From Rhodobacteraceae bacterium SB2 (GTDB lineage: Bacteria > Pseudomonadota > Alphaproteobacteria > Rhodobacterales > Rhodobacteraceae), in NCBI GenBank assembly GCA_001642945.1, contig LGRT01000034.1, positions 186,001 to 250,000 on the forward strand: a stretch of 64,000 bases of DNA. The letters are read 5' to 3'. Below, one piece after another: positions 46,952-56,295 of the stretch. Position numbers and translations under genes: made by a program. The first letter of the stretch is position 1; each line of letters opens with the position of its first letter. A model generated the notes under the pieces. That model was not told the DNA's origin, ran no database searches, and was given only the letters and a program-made list of their open reading frames with translations.

Positions 46952-47757
46952 GTTTCATAACCGCCAAAAATCTGACCCGCCGTTATGACCTGTCAGACCC
47001 GTGGATTGTGCGGCAATTAACCTTTCGGCCCAAACGGTTTCTGACCGCGGTGAATGATGTCAGTTTCAGCGTTGAGAAAGGCACCACCTACGCCTTGGTC
47101 GGAGAAAGCGGTTCCGGAAAATCAACGATTGCCAAAATGGCAGTGGGTCTGCTTGCGCCCTCGGCAGGAACCATCACCCTCGACAATCACAATTTAAACG
47201 ATCGAAACTTAAGCCCACAAAGCCAACAATCGATGCGGCGACGTATTCAAATGGTGTTTCAATCCCCCTATGCCAGCCTAAATCCGCGTTGGCGCGTTGG
47301 TGATATTTTAGCGGAACCGATTCAAAGTTTTGATCTTATCCAAGGCGCAAAAAATCAAGCCAAACGCGTGGATGAACTTTTAGAGCAAGTTGGGCTTTCA
47401 CCAAGCGACGCTAAAAAATATCCACATGAATTTTCCGGTGGGCAAAGACAACGTATTTCAATTGCCCGCGCCCTGTCCTCGCAACCTGAAGTTATTATCT
47501 GTGATGAGCCAACCTCTGCATTGGATGTTTCCGTTCAGGCGCAGGTTTTAAACCTTCTTAAATCGCTTCAAAAAGAATTTTCCCTCACTTATTTGTTTAT
47601 CACGCATGATTTAGCGGTGGTGTCGAGCGTCGCAAACCGCATAGGCGTGTTGAACAAAGGCGCGCTTGTCGAAGAAGCAAGCCCGAAAGAGTTATTCACA
47701 AATCCGAAGCAAGACTATACCCGGATGCTGTTAAACGCCGCCCCAAAAATGCTTTAG
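46948..47757 (+). CDS. Peptide ABC transporter ATP-binding protein (DppF type)
   Basis: 269 residues from the ATG at 46948 (ATGA overlap with the preceding gene; AAGGGA six bases before). Walker A GESGSGKST near residue 47, signature FSGGQRQRISIARAL, Walker B VIICDEPTSALD. The insert RQLTFRPKRFLTAVND near the N-terminus is usual for DppF. Last gene of the operon. Confidence 0.95.
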   Translation: MSFITAKNLTRRYDLSDPWIVRQLTFRPKRFLTAVNDVSFSVEKGTTYALVGESGSGKSTIAKMAVGLLAPSAGTITLDNHNLNDRNLSPQSQQSMRRRIQMVFQSPYASLNPRWRVGDILAEPIQSFDLIQGAKNQAKRVDELLEQVGLSPSDAKKYPHEFSGGQRQRISIARALSSQPEVIICDEPTSALDVSVQAQVLNLLKSLQKEFSLTYLFITHDLAVVSSVANRIGVLNKGALVEEASPKELFTNPKQDYTRMLLNAAPKML

Positions 47758-48083
47758 CTTGATGCATGTTGCGGCTTTGAAATTTAAAACGTCAGATTTG
47801 AATGACGAAGTTTGGATTTGAACGCCATTGCGTTTTTGAAAGAGTGGCGAGGAGGATCTGACAAACCAACGGCTCGACTTTAAAAATGCGCCTCACGGTA
47901 AGCAAATCTTCGCATTTAGGATCAGCGATCAACTTCTTGCTCGGCATACCCCCCTCGCAAAAGTAGCGCAGAGCGCGCTTCGGAAATCCGAATGACGTGC
48001 AAATCAAAAGATTACGTTTCCGCAAATTTTCGGCAACCCATAACGGTGCAGGGAGCTTAAAGCCCAGCACAATGCCCCGCAAC
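47758..48083. other. Gap between the peptide transporter and the Lrp gene
   Basis: About 325 bases. A minus-strand open frame runs through it and into the Lrp gene in another phase, but it has no ribosome site or family. I see no distinct terminator. Probably 3' untranslated sequence with decayed DNA. Confidence 0.4.
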
Positions 48084-48512
48084 CTAACCGATCTGGCGCA
48101 ACAACGGACAGGTTTCGGAATTTGAAACGCCCGGCAACTCTCGAATACGCGCCAATATACCATCAAACTCAACCAGATTGGTGGTTTCGATCTCTACCAC
48201 CAAATCCCACACGCCGCAGGTTCGATGCAGCGAAGTGATCTCAGGCATCCGTTGCAAGGCTTTTTGAACCGAATTGGCCGTATTCCCTCGCACTTCAATC
48301 ATCATCACCGCGCAGACCAAATCATGCGCCTCTGGCGCATTTAATTCCACCGTAAAACGCTTAATCACCCGTGCCTCAATCAGACGCGTTAAACGACTTT
48401 GCACCGTGCCACGCGCCAAGCCCAATACACCCGATAATGTGGTTACCGAGGCCCGCCCATCAATCTTTAACCGGGCAAGTAGTTTTCTATCAACTTCGTC
48501 TATACTCATCAT
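48084..48512 (-). CDS. Lrp/AsnC-family regulator divergent from the arginine/proline operon (PutR-like)
   Basis: 142 residues from MMSIDEVD at 48512 (an extension to 48533 is less likely). N-terminal HTH with VTTLSGVLGLARGTVQSRLTRL, then RAM domain with GVWDLVVEIET. It is divergent from arginase-ocd-putA across a 118-base AT-rich promoter region. In Rhodobacter an Lrp-like PutR adjacent to putA activates it; the same role is inferred here, with arginine, ornithine or proline as effector. Confidence 0.88.
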   Translation of the reverse strand: MMSIDEVDRKLLARLKIDGRASVTTLSGVLGLARGTVQSRLTRLIEARVIKRFTVELNAPEAHDLVCAVMMIEVRGNTANSVQKALQRMPEITSLHRTCGVWDLVVEIETTNLVEFDGILARIRELPGVSNSETCPLLRQIG

Positions 48513-48630
48513 TTTGATGAAACCTATGAACATTTTTTACAAATTATCGACTTTTTGAACAATAATTTGGCTTATTGGTCAAGCCAGAAGCTGACATCTT
48601 CTTCCCATCTTACAATCAATGGATCAACTG

Positions 48631-49560
48631 ATGTCCAAGCATTTCACAATTTTGGGATTGCCGGTTGAGGCCGGAGCCGGCCGTGGCGGATGTTTAATGG
48701 GCCCGGATTCTCTTCGAACCGCAGGGCTTTGCGAGGTTATCAGCGACCTCGGACGAGCGGTGAACGATTTGGGCAACATGGCGCGGCCTTCTTCCATTGC
48801 GCCAGCAGCGGGGCCCGCGCATTTGAAAAAACTTCCCGAAATAGTGGCTTGGACGCAGCATATACAAGCCTTGGCTTTTGATCTCGCTACGCAGGATAGC
48901 TTTCCATTTTTTTTGGGCGGCGATCACTCGATAGCGGCCGGCACGCTTAGTGGGATCGCGCAAGCTGCCGCGCACGCGGACCAACCCCAATTTGTTCTTT
49001 GGTTGGATGCCCATCCTGATTTAAACACATTGTCGAGCAGTCTCAGCGGTAACCTTCACGGCACGCCAATGGCCTATGCATTAGGCTTGCACAGTTTCGC
49101 CGATATATTTCCGCCGCTTGCGGTGCCAATTGACCCTGCCAATATCTGTATGATGGGGCTTAGATCGGTGGATGACGCGGAGCATCATGTCATCAATGAG
49201 CTGGGTTTAGACGTCTATGATATGCAGCGCCTAGACGCGCTTGGCGTTGTGAAACCCATCACCGATTTTCTAAACCGGGTCGCAGCAGCCAAGGGCCGGT
49301 TGCATATTAGCCTCGATGTTGACTTCTTAGATCCAGAAATTGCGCCGGCTGTTGGAACAACCGTTCCAGGTGGAGCCAGCGGCAGAGAGGCGCATCTGAT
49401 CATGGATATGATCTGTGACAGCGGTCTAGCAACCTCGCTCGAGCTATCCGAGTTGAATCCATATTTGGATGTTGAAGGCAAAACAGCCGCGTTGCTTTGC
49501 GATCTCGTAGGTTCTCTTTTGGGTCAAAAAACCTTGAAATCCCACAAAAAGGGTGAATGA
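48631..49560 (+). CDS. rocF: Arginase
   Basis: 309 residues (start at MSKHFTILG, 48631; an ATG at 48619 is also in frame). The ureohydrolase metal motifs are GGDHSIAAGT near residue 95, DAHPDLNT near 125 and SLDVDFLDP near 228; GNLHGTPMA and the C-terminal LELSELNPYLD fit arginase rather than agmatinase. It hydrolyses arginine to ornithine and urea with two Mn ions. First gene of the operon; ocd follows after one base. LDVDFLDP is a small variant of the usual FDVDxLDP. Confidence 0.88.
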   Translation: MSKHFTILGLPVEAGAGRGGCLMGPDSLRTAGLCEVISDLGRAVNDLGNMARPSSIAPAAGPAHLKKLPEIVAWTQHIQALAFDLATQDSFPFFLGGDHSIAAGTLSGIAQAAAHADQPQFVLWLDAHPDLNTLSSSLSGNLHGTPMAYALGLHSFADIFPPLAVPIDPANICMMGLRSVDDAEHHVINELGLDVYDMQRLDALGVVKPITDFLNRVAAAKGRLHISLDVDFLDPEIAPAVGTTVPGGASGREAHLIMDMICDSGLATSLELSELNPYLDVEGKTAALLCDLVGSLLGQKTLKSHKKGE

Positions 49561-49561
49561 T

Positions 49562-50632
49562 ATGAACGTTTCTTGCCCCTCCCCGCGGGCCATGGTGCCT
49601 TTTGTGTCGGTGCATAATATGATGCGTCTGATCCATGAAGTCGGCGTCAATGAAATGATCATTGGCCTTGCCGCTTACATAGAAGAGGATTTCGACCGTT
49701 GGCCATTATTTGACAAAACACCGCGCGTTGCAGCGCATGCGCAGGACGGCGTTGTCGAGCTTATGCCGACGACGGATGGGCATCAATATGGATTTAAATA
49801 TGTTAATGGTCATCCTGGAAATACGGCTCGAGGCCTGCAAACCGTAACGGCGTTCGGCGTGTTGGCAAATTTGTCTAACGGCTATCCTGTGTTGATGTCA
49901 GAAATGACCCTCCTGACGGCCTTGCGCACCGCCGCAACAAGCGCGCTTGCCGCGCGCTATTTGGCGCCCAAATCTGCACGCATAATGGCAATGATTGGCG
50001 CAGGAGCGCAATGCGAATTTCAAGCAATCGCTTTTCACGAAATGCTTGGCATAACCAGAATACACCTCTTTGACATTGATCCACTGGCCACGCAAAAAAC
50101 CGCACAGCACCTTGGCGAATTAGGATTTAATATCACGATCTGTGCGAGTGCCGAGCAAGCTGTGACCGGTGTTGATATCATAACCACTTGCACCGCAGAC
50201 AAACAAAACGCAACGGTTTTGACCGATAATATGGTTGGAGCCGGAATACATATTAACGCGATAGGCGGTGATTGCCCGGGCAAAACAGAACTGCATCGCG
50301 ATATCCTTCTGCGGTCTGATGTTTTTGTCGAGTATTTGCCGCAAACCCGAATAGAAGGCGAAATTCAAACGCTTGCACATGATCACCCCGCCACTGAACT
50401 TTGGCAAGTTATCCGAGGCGATGCAGCGGGCCGCTGCGCGGTTGATCAAATCACTTTATTCGACAGCGTTGGCTTTGCCACTGAAGATTTCTCAGCCCTG
50501 CGTTATGTTTACGATCAAATCCAAAAAACTGAGTATTACCAAAACTTAGATCTTTTGGCCGACCCAGATGATCCGCGTGACCTTTATGGAATGCTTCAAC
50601 GCTCTAAAGAGGATGGACGATGCAAAACCTAA
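49562..50632 (+). CDS. ocd: Ornithine cyclodeaminase
   Basis: 356 residues of the OCD/mu-crystallin family. NAD-binding loop MIGAGAQCEFQAIAF near residue 140 and RTAATSALAARYLAPKSA before it; GFKYVNGHPGNTARGL carries substrate residues. It converts ornithine to proline with release of ammonia, linking arginase to PutA. Start at ATG 49562, directly after the arginase stop, with AAGGGTGA before it. Its end overlaps putA by 13 bases. Confidence 0.92.
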   Translation: MNVSCPSPRAMVPFVSVHNMMRLIHEVGVNEMIIGLAAYIEEDFDRWPLFDKTPRVAAHAQDGVVELMPTTDGHQYGFKYVNGHPGNTARGLQTVTAFGVLANLSNGYPVLMSEMTLLTALRTAATSALAARYLAPKSARIMAMIGAGAQCEFQAIAFHEMLGITRIHLFDIDPLATQKTAQHLGELGFNITICASAEQAVTGVDIITTCTADKQNATVLTDNMVGAGIHINAIGGDCPGKTELHRDILLRSDVFVEYLPQTRIEGEIQTLAHDHPATELWQVIRGDAAGRCAVDQITLFDSVGFATEDFSALRYVYDQIQKTEYYQNLDLLADPDDPRDLYGMLQRSKEDGRCKT

Positions 50633-53600
50633 GAGCCAAAATACGCGCGGCAAGTTTCATCAGGGATGAAGAGGCGTTAAAAGATCTGCTGCCGCTTGCG
50701 TCCTGCCAAACCGATCGCACCAAAATCGCAAGGCATGCGACGGAGATGGTCACCCAATTACGAAAAAGCGCCCATCCGTCGGTCATGGAATTATTTTTGA
50801 TGGAATATGGCCTATCATCTGAAGAGGGTGTGGCCTTGATGTGCTTGGCAGAAGCGCTTCTTCGTGTGCCTGATGGCACAACCATCGACGCCTTAATCGA
50901 AGATAAAATTGCGCCCTCACAATGGCGCAAACATTTGGGGGAAAGCCCGTCAAAATTTATCAATGCTTCATCGTGGGCTTTGTTTTTCACAGGAAAAGTT
51001 TTGAGCGTTCCGGAACAGGGTATCGCAAGCTTGTTACGCGTGGCGGTAAAGCGCTTAGGCGAACCTGTCATCCGGCAGGCAGTGGCCCATCTTATGCGCG
51101 AAATGGGTCAACAATTTGTACTTGGAGAAACGATCCAAGGCGCGCTCAAACGCGCCCGCAAAGCCCGCGCCAGCACGGTTTATCACAGTTATGATATGTT
51201 GGGCGAGGCTGCGATGCATGAGCAGGATGCGAGAGCCTATCATATGGCCTATGCGGATGCGATTGGGCAAATCGCCAAAGCCGCAACCAGCTCCGACCCA
51301 CGTTTAAATCCCGGTCTTTCCATCAAATTATCCGCCCTTCACCCCAATTATGACCCGCTTCACCGCCAGCAGGTTTTATCAGAATTGGCCCCGCGCCTGC
51401 TGTCTTTAGCTGTCTTGGCAAAATCGGCAAATATTGGCATGAATATCGATGCAGAAGAGGCCGCCAGGCTGGATTTATCCTTAGACGTGATTGAACGCGT
51501 TTTATCAAATCCAAGTTTGGCCGATTGGGATGGGTTTGGCGTGGTGGTGCAAGCCTATGGAAAGCGCGCCGCCTTTGTTATTGATTGGCTCTATGCACTA
51601 TCGAAGCATTTGAATCGGCGTATCATGGTACGGCTTGTCAAAGGCGCCTATTGGGATAGCGAGATAAAACTGGCGCAAGCCGAAGGGCTTCCCGGATTTC
51701 CCGTTTACAGCGCCAAGCATCACACCGATATAAGTTTTATTTGTTGCGCCGCCAAACTGTTCGATATGTCAGACCGGATCTATCCGCAATTTGCCACGCA
51801 TAATGCGCATACAATCGCTGCGATTTTGCATCTAGCTCAGAAAAAGTACGTGACAGATTTTGAATTTCAACGCTTACATGGCATGGGGGAAGCCTTACAT
51901 CTTCAAGTTACAAACACATTTGGCACGCCCTGTCGGGTCTATGCGCCGGTCGGGCAACACCGCGATCTTCTGGCCTATTTGGTACGTAGATTGCTGGAGA
52001 ATGGGGCGAACTCATCTTTTGTAAATCAAATTTTTGATGCCAGTGTTGCATCCAGATTGGTAGCGGCGGATCCGTTTGACAAATTAGGCATGTCCGGCCC
52101 TGCCCTGAAACACCCCCAAGATCTTTTTGCCCCAGAGAGACAAAACTCAACCGGTTATGATCTTTCAAATCCAGACCTTCTGGAAAGATTACAAAGCGCC
52201 AGAACCACGCCAGGAAGATGGTCCTTCGGCCAAGAGGGCGCTATCCGGCAGGTGCATAATCCGGCCACCGGCAAAAGCCTAGGGCAAGTGCGATTTTTAT
52301 CGCCAGAGCAGACTCAAGAAAAAATAAATGCTGCGCAGCCTTGGGGGGTAGCATCACGCGAACGCGCCACTATTTTACGCAGGACCGCTGATCTCTTTGA
52401 GGACCATGCAGAAGAGTTTTTTGCTCTTTTAACGCAGGAAGCAGGCAAAACTCTGCCCGACTGCATTGGCGAATTACGCGAGGCCGTTGATTTTCTGCGC
52501 TATTATGCGTGCCAGTCAGAGGTGCTTTCCGATGCAGAGGCCGGCGTCTTCACCTGCATCAGCCCTTGGAATTTTCCATTGGCAATTTTCACCGGGCAGA
52601 TTGCGGCAGCTTTGGCGGCCGGAAATGCAGTCTTGGCTAAGCCCGCAGAAAGTACCAGTATGATTGCATATTTTGCCACCGAATTGATGCATAAAGCCGG
52701 CGTTCCAGCTGCCGCGTTACACCTGCTCGCAGGCGATGGTCCCAAATTAGGTGCCTGCTTATGCAGTTCGGATAAAGTTACAGGTGTTTGTTTCACCGGC
52801 TCAACCAAAACCGCTCAAACCATCAATCGCCTCATGGCGCGGCACCTGCCCCCCCATATTCCGCTAATCGCGGAAACCGGTGGTTTAAATGCGATGATCG
52901 TCGATAGTACGGCGCTGCTTGAGCAAGCTGTAAGGGATGTAATCATCAGCGCGTTTCAATCGGCTGGCCAACGCTGCTCTGCCTTGCGCATGCTTTACGT
53001 GCAACAAGATATAGCCGAGGCTTTTAAAAACATGTTGTTTGGAGCAATGCGCGCGCTTTGCATTGGGGACCCGGCAGAGGCCTCCTGTGATATTGGCCCG
53101 GTTATAGATCAAGCCTCTCAAGAAAAGATCACTCGATATATTCAAGAGAGCCACGTTTTGTTCGCCGCAAGCGCCCCCGAAACAGGCTGTTTTGTGGCGC
53201 CAACCGTTCTATCTGTCGCCGGAATCCAGGACCTTCCAGAAGAGATATTCGGCCCGGTTTTGCATTTTGCAAGCTTTGATATAAAGGATTTAGACCGCGT
53301 GATACGCGATATTAACGGCTGTGGTTTTGGGCTTACCTTCGGATTTCACAGCCGCATTGATGAACGCGTGCAACGCGTCATCGCTCAGATCGATGTTGGA
53401 AACCTTTATATCAACCGCAATCAGATCGGCGCGGTTGTCGGCTCTCAACCTTTTGGGGGGCACGGATTAAGCGGCACTGGCCCCAAAGCGGGCGGCCCCC
53501 ATTATGTGGCGAGATTTGCAAAACAAACGCTTTTGAAATCGGCCACAAGCAAACCACCTAAAATGAACGCAGCACAAGTTGCGCGCACCTTTCAACACCA

Positions 53601-53985
53601 AGAGCAAACCGCCTTTTCAGGGTCAAAACCCATTAACCTGCCAGGGCCTACCGGCGAATTAAATCAATACCACCTTACTCCTCGGCAACGGGTGCTTTGC
53701 TTGGGGCCTGGTGCCGAGCAGCTGGCCAAGCGCGCCTTGGCCTTGGGGTGCTGCGCGATTGCAGCGGATATAAGTTCACAGGACCTAAGCGCAGTGCCAC
53801 AATTGGATGCGGTGGTATATTCGGGCTCAGATGGGCGTCATATCCGCAAGGCTTTAAGCACCCGAGACGGGGCAATCGTACCCCTTTTGATGGATGAAAC
53901 CTTTGAGACCTGGCTCATGAAAGAGCGTTCGGTTTGCATTGACACTACAGCCGCAGGCGGAAATACAGCTTTATTGGCAAGCTAG
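50620..53985 (+). CDS. putA: Bifunctional proline dehydrogenase / pyrroline-5-carboxylate dehydrogenase
   Basis: 1121 residues. Proline dehydrogenase barrel (about 150-460) with LVKGAYWDSEIKLAQ, FATHNAHTIAAI and FQRLHGMGEALH; aldehyde dehydrogenase domain (about 530-985) with the general base Glu in AETGGLN (near 750) and catalytic Cys in AGQRCSALR (near 785); and a C-terminal tail (985-1121). There is no N-terminal ribbon-helix-helix, so it is not the self-regulating PutA of enterics; the Lrp gene likely regulates it. It oxidises proline to glutamate, feeding electrons to quinone via FAD and making NADH. Confidence 0.96.
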   Translation: MQNLRAKIRAASFIRDEEALKDLLPLASCQTDRTKIARHATEMVTQLRKSAHPSVMELFLMEYGLSSEEGVALMCLAEALLRVPDGTTIDALIEDKIAPSQWRKHLGESPSKFINASSWALFFTGKVLSVPEQGIASLLRVAVKRLGEPVIRQAVAHLMREMGQQFVLGETIQGALKRARKARASTVYHSYDMLGEAAMHEQDARAYHMAYADAIGQIAKAATSSDPRLNPGLSIKLSALHPNYDPLHRQQVLSELAPRLLSLAVLAKSANIGMNIDAEEAARLDLSLDVIERVLSNPSLADWDGFGVVVQAYGKRAAFVIDWLYALSKHLNRRIMVRLVKGAYWDSEIKLAQAEGLPGFPVYSAKHHTDISFICCAAKLFDMSDRIYPQFATHNAHTIAAILHLAQKKYVTDFEFQRLHGMGEALHLQVTNTFGTPCRVYAPVGQHRDLLAYLVRRLLENGANSSFVNQIFDASVASRLVAADPFDKLGMSGPALKHPQDLFAPERQNSTGYDLSNPDLLERLQSARTTPGRWSFGQEGAIRQVHNPATGKSLGQVRFLSPEQTQEKINAAQPWGVASRERATILRRTADLFEDHAEEFFALLTQEAGKTLPDCIGELREAVDFLRYYACQSEVLSDAEAGVFTCISPWNFPLAIFTGQIAAALAAGNAVLAKPAESTSMIAYFATELMHKAGVPAAALHLLAGDGPKLGACLCSSDKVTGVCFTGSTKTAQTINRLMARHLPPHIPLIAETGGLNAMIVDSTALLEQAVRDVIISAFQSAGQRCSALRMLYVQQDIAEAFKNMLFGAMRALCIGDPAEASCDIGPVIDQASQEKITRYIQESHVLFAASAPETGCFVAPTVLSVAGIQDLPEEIFGPVLHFASFDIKDLDRVIRDINGCGFGLTFGFHSRIDERVQRVIAQIDVGNLYINRNQIGAVVGSQPFGGHGLSGTGPKAGGPHYVARFAKQTLLKSATSKPPKMNAAQVARTFQHQEQTAFSGSKPINLPGPTGELNQYHLTPRQRVLCLGPGAEQLAKRALALGCCAIAADISSQDLSAVPQLDAVVYSGSDGRHIRKALSTRDGAIVPLLMDETFETWLMKERSVCIDTTAAGGNTALLAS

Positions 53986-54381
53986 TGCCACACCGGTAAA
54001 TCTTGCATTTCATGTTAAAAGGCTAAAAACTAGGATTCCAGCGGCAAAGTACGAGGCACACGCATCCTCCTAAACGCCCGTCTCCAAAGCTTTAGCCCGG
54101 CTTGAAACTTGCGGCCTATCAGTCCGCTCTGACCATGCGGTCTAATAAAGCCTAGACTTTGGGAAGCTTTTTTGGCCTGCCATCTGTTTTTGTACTGCAA
54201 TCCGGAAAAGGATATTTAGCGCGACATACCAAACACACCTGCCAACGCACTGAGATATTTCAAAAAATACGCCGCCAATGAGGGTTTTTGAATAGCATTT
54301 AAAAACCAAAAGACTCCGCTCAAACGGGGCCGTAGATCAAGAATTATGACAGTGTTTGTCGGTGAGGCCGCGCAACGCGTT
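53986..54381. other. Gap after putA
   Basis: About 396 bases. A minus-strand frame encodes a tail such as VFWFLNAIQKPSLAAYFLKY ending FGMSR, without a start or ribosome site, so it is probably spurious or a remnant. No clear terminator was seen after putA. Confidence 0.4.
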
Positions 54382-54843
54382 TCAATGACATTGCCCTTGA
54401 AGGTGGCACCCAAGCAAGCGTTGCGCATTTTCATCGAACTCTACCGGGAAAACAGTAAAATTGCAGGGTTGAACGCGCAATCTAAGTTCAAAATCTTCCA
54501 CTGCGGCAAAAGCAATAATTTCTTCCTCAGCTGCAAGACTGCCACACCATTCCGCAAAACACTCAAAAATCAACGTGATCGGTTCTGAATACGGAATTTC
54601 AAATCCACGATGATGAAGCATAAAACCATCAAACTGCCCTTGCGTCGTCAAGGTTTCAAATGTCTGCTGTTTTTTCCAAACCGGTTGTTTGAAGGATATA
54701 GTTCCTTTTAAGATAACCACGCTATGTTCGCTATGAACACTGTTTAGATAACTTTCGACAACATCAGGCCGAACGCAGCTGAGCGCAACCGCTTGAGTAA
54801 AGCTGAAAACGTAAAGAAAAAGCATATAAATAATTTGTTTCAT
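54382..54843 (-). CDS. Secreted hypothetical protein with conserved cysteines
   Basis: 153 residues from MKQIIYMLFLYVF at 54843, which follows AAGGG; the ORF is open to 54864. A signal peptide (about 1-22, cleavage after AVA) is followed by a beta-rich part: HSEHSVVILKGTISF, FDGFMLHHRGFEIPY, ITLIFECFAEWCG, and C-terminal VQPCNFTVFP and LGCHLQGQC. The Cys pattern suggests disulfides in the periplasm. I recall similar conserved proteins of unknown function in Rhodobacteraceae. Confidence 0.7.
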   Translation of the reverse strand: MKQIIYMLFLYVFSFTQAVALSCVRPDVVESYLNSVHSEHSVVILKGTISFKQPVWKKQQTFETLTTQGQFDGFMLHHRGFEIPYSEPITLIFECFAEWCGSLAAEEEIIAFAAVEDFELRLRVQPCNFTVFPVEFDENAQRLLGCHLQGQCH

Positions 54844-55000
54844 CTCATACCCTTCGGGTGCCAAACCACCAAGGCTTAACCATACGCTTTTTCAAAGCCA
54901 CAAAACAAGAAAAGGCGCTTTGCAATGCGTTAACCGCTTTTCAAGTATAGGGCAGAGAAAGGGTTATAATTTTAAACCTCTGAATACGTCGCCCTTTGGA

Positions 55001-56287
55001 TCAAGATTTGGGGGCAAAGCTTGACGGATCAATGGTTGTGGGGCGACCGGGCAAATCCATTTCGCTGCTTAGCGGCGCGTTGCGCGCGATAATTTTGCCA
55101 CGCCGCACAACCCTCAATCTATGTGCTCGCAATCTAATCGCCTCAATGCTGTCTTTCGCTTGCAGCAAGTTGAAATCTGCGAAGGCGCCTTTTTCGATAC
55201 CATAGCCCTCAAGCCCCATTATTTGTGCTGAATTTTCAGTGATTGCGGTGAAGCACCAGGCCATATCCTGACGGCTTGATAATTGACCCGCATGCAAACC
55301 CATAAACGCCACATCCAGCATATCTGCCCGGCCCAAAGAATACCAAGGGTCCATCACGCAATCCGAACCAAAGCCAACCGTCACCCCCGCATCCCGCAGC
55401 TCGCGTACCCGCGTTTGGCCACGCCGCTTTGGGTAACTGTCATGCCGGCCCTGCAGCATGATATTGATCAAAGGATTAGGAATGACGCCAATGCCGGCCT
55501 CAACAATAAGTGGGATAAGCTTGGACACATAGTAGTTATCCATAGAATGCATTGATGTCAGATGCGACCCGGCAACCCGCCCTTGCAGTCCAAGGCGCTG
55601 CGTTTCAAAGGTCAAAGTTTCAATATGTCGGCTCATCGGATCATCGCTTTCATCGCAATGCATATCCACCCTCAACCCGCGCTCAGCGGCAAGCTCGCAC
55701 AATATCCGCACCGATGCTGCGCCATCGGCCATCGTTCGTTCAAAATGAGGGATACCACCCACGATATCCACCCCCATATCCAAAGCCCGAATGGTGCGTT
55801 CAAGCGCTGCGGGATCGCGCAGCACCCCATCTTGCGGGAAGGCAACCAGCTGCAAATCCAGATAACCTTTTACCCGGTTGCGCACCTCTAAAAGCGCCTG
55901 CACACCGGTTAAGTTTGGATCGCAAGTATCCACATGCGAGCGGATTGCCCCAATGCCCATTGAAACCGCCAAATCACAATAGCGCAGCGCCCGCTCAATG
56001 ATATCATCGATGCTTTGCACCGCCTTTAACTCCCCCCAAAGCTCAATGCCTTCAAGCAATGTACCCGACATATTCATCCGAGGCGTGCCTAAAGAAAGCG
56101 TGGCGTCCATATGAAAATGCGGATCGACAAACGGCGGCGCAAGCAAGCAGCCTTCGGCCTCAATCACCTGCCGAGCCTCGGCTGAGATATCGCGCTCTAC
56201 CGCCGCAATGCGATCACCTTTGCACCCAATATCCACGCCACTGCGCCCGTTTGGTAGAACCGCATTCTTTACCAATAAATCAAACAT
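55001..56287 (-). CDS. codA: Cytosine deaminase
   Basis: 428 residues, an amidohydrolase-superfamily TIM barrel. Metal and catalytic motifs: FVDPHFHMDATLS (near residue 54), IRSHVDTCD, MHCDESDDP (near 213), GSHLTSMHS and GFGSDCVMDPW (near 312). The FHMDATLS and GSDCVMDPW patterns fit cytosine deaminase/isoguanine deaminase. It would convert cytosine to uracil after uptake by the adjacent BMP-type transporter; the gene is 8 bases after the last permease. Confidence 0.88.
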   Translation of the reverse strand: MFDLLVKNAVLPNGRSGVDIGCKGDRIAAVERDISAEARQVIEAEGCLLAPPFVDPHFHMDATLSLGTPRMNMSGTLLEGIELWGELKAVQSIDDIIERALRYCDLAVSMGIGAIRSHVDTCDPNLTGVQALLEVRNRVKGYLDLQLVAFPQDGVLRDPAALERTIRALDMGVDIVGGIPHFERTMADGAASVRILCELAAERGLRVDMHCDESDDPMSRHIETLTFETQRLGLQGRVAGSHLTSMHSMDNYYVSKLIPLIVEAGIGVIPNPLINIMLQGRHDSYPKRRGQTRVRELRDAGVTVGFGSDCVMDPWYSLGRADMLDVAFMGLHAGQLSSRQDMAWCFTAITENSAQIMGLEGYGIEKGAFADFNLLQAKDSIEAIRLRAHRLRVVRRGKIIARNAPLSSEMDLPGRPTTIDPSSFAPKS

Positions 56288-56295
56288 ACCAGCTC

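Noticed and set aside
42408-47757. Assigning the peptide transporter to arginine peptides
   Set aside because: Only proximity to the arginine operon supports it; nothing in the binding protein shows the ligand.
47792-48172. 126-codon minus-strand frame overlapping the Lrp gene
   Set aside because: Overlaps a certain gene in another phase, odd composition and no ribosome site.
54216-54434. 72-codon frame after putA
   Set aside because: No start with ribosome site; overlaps the secreted protein gene in another phase.
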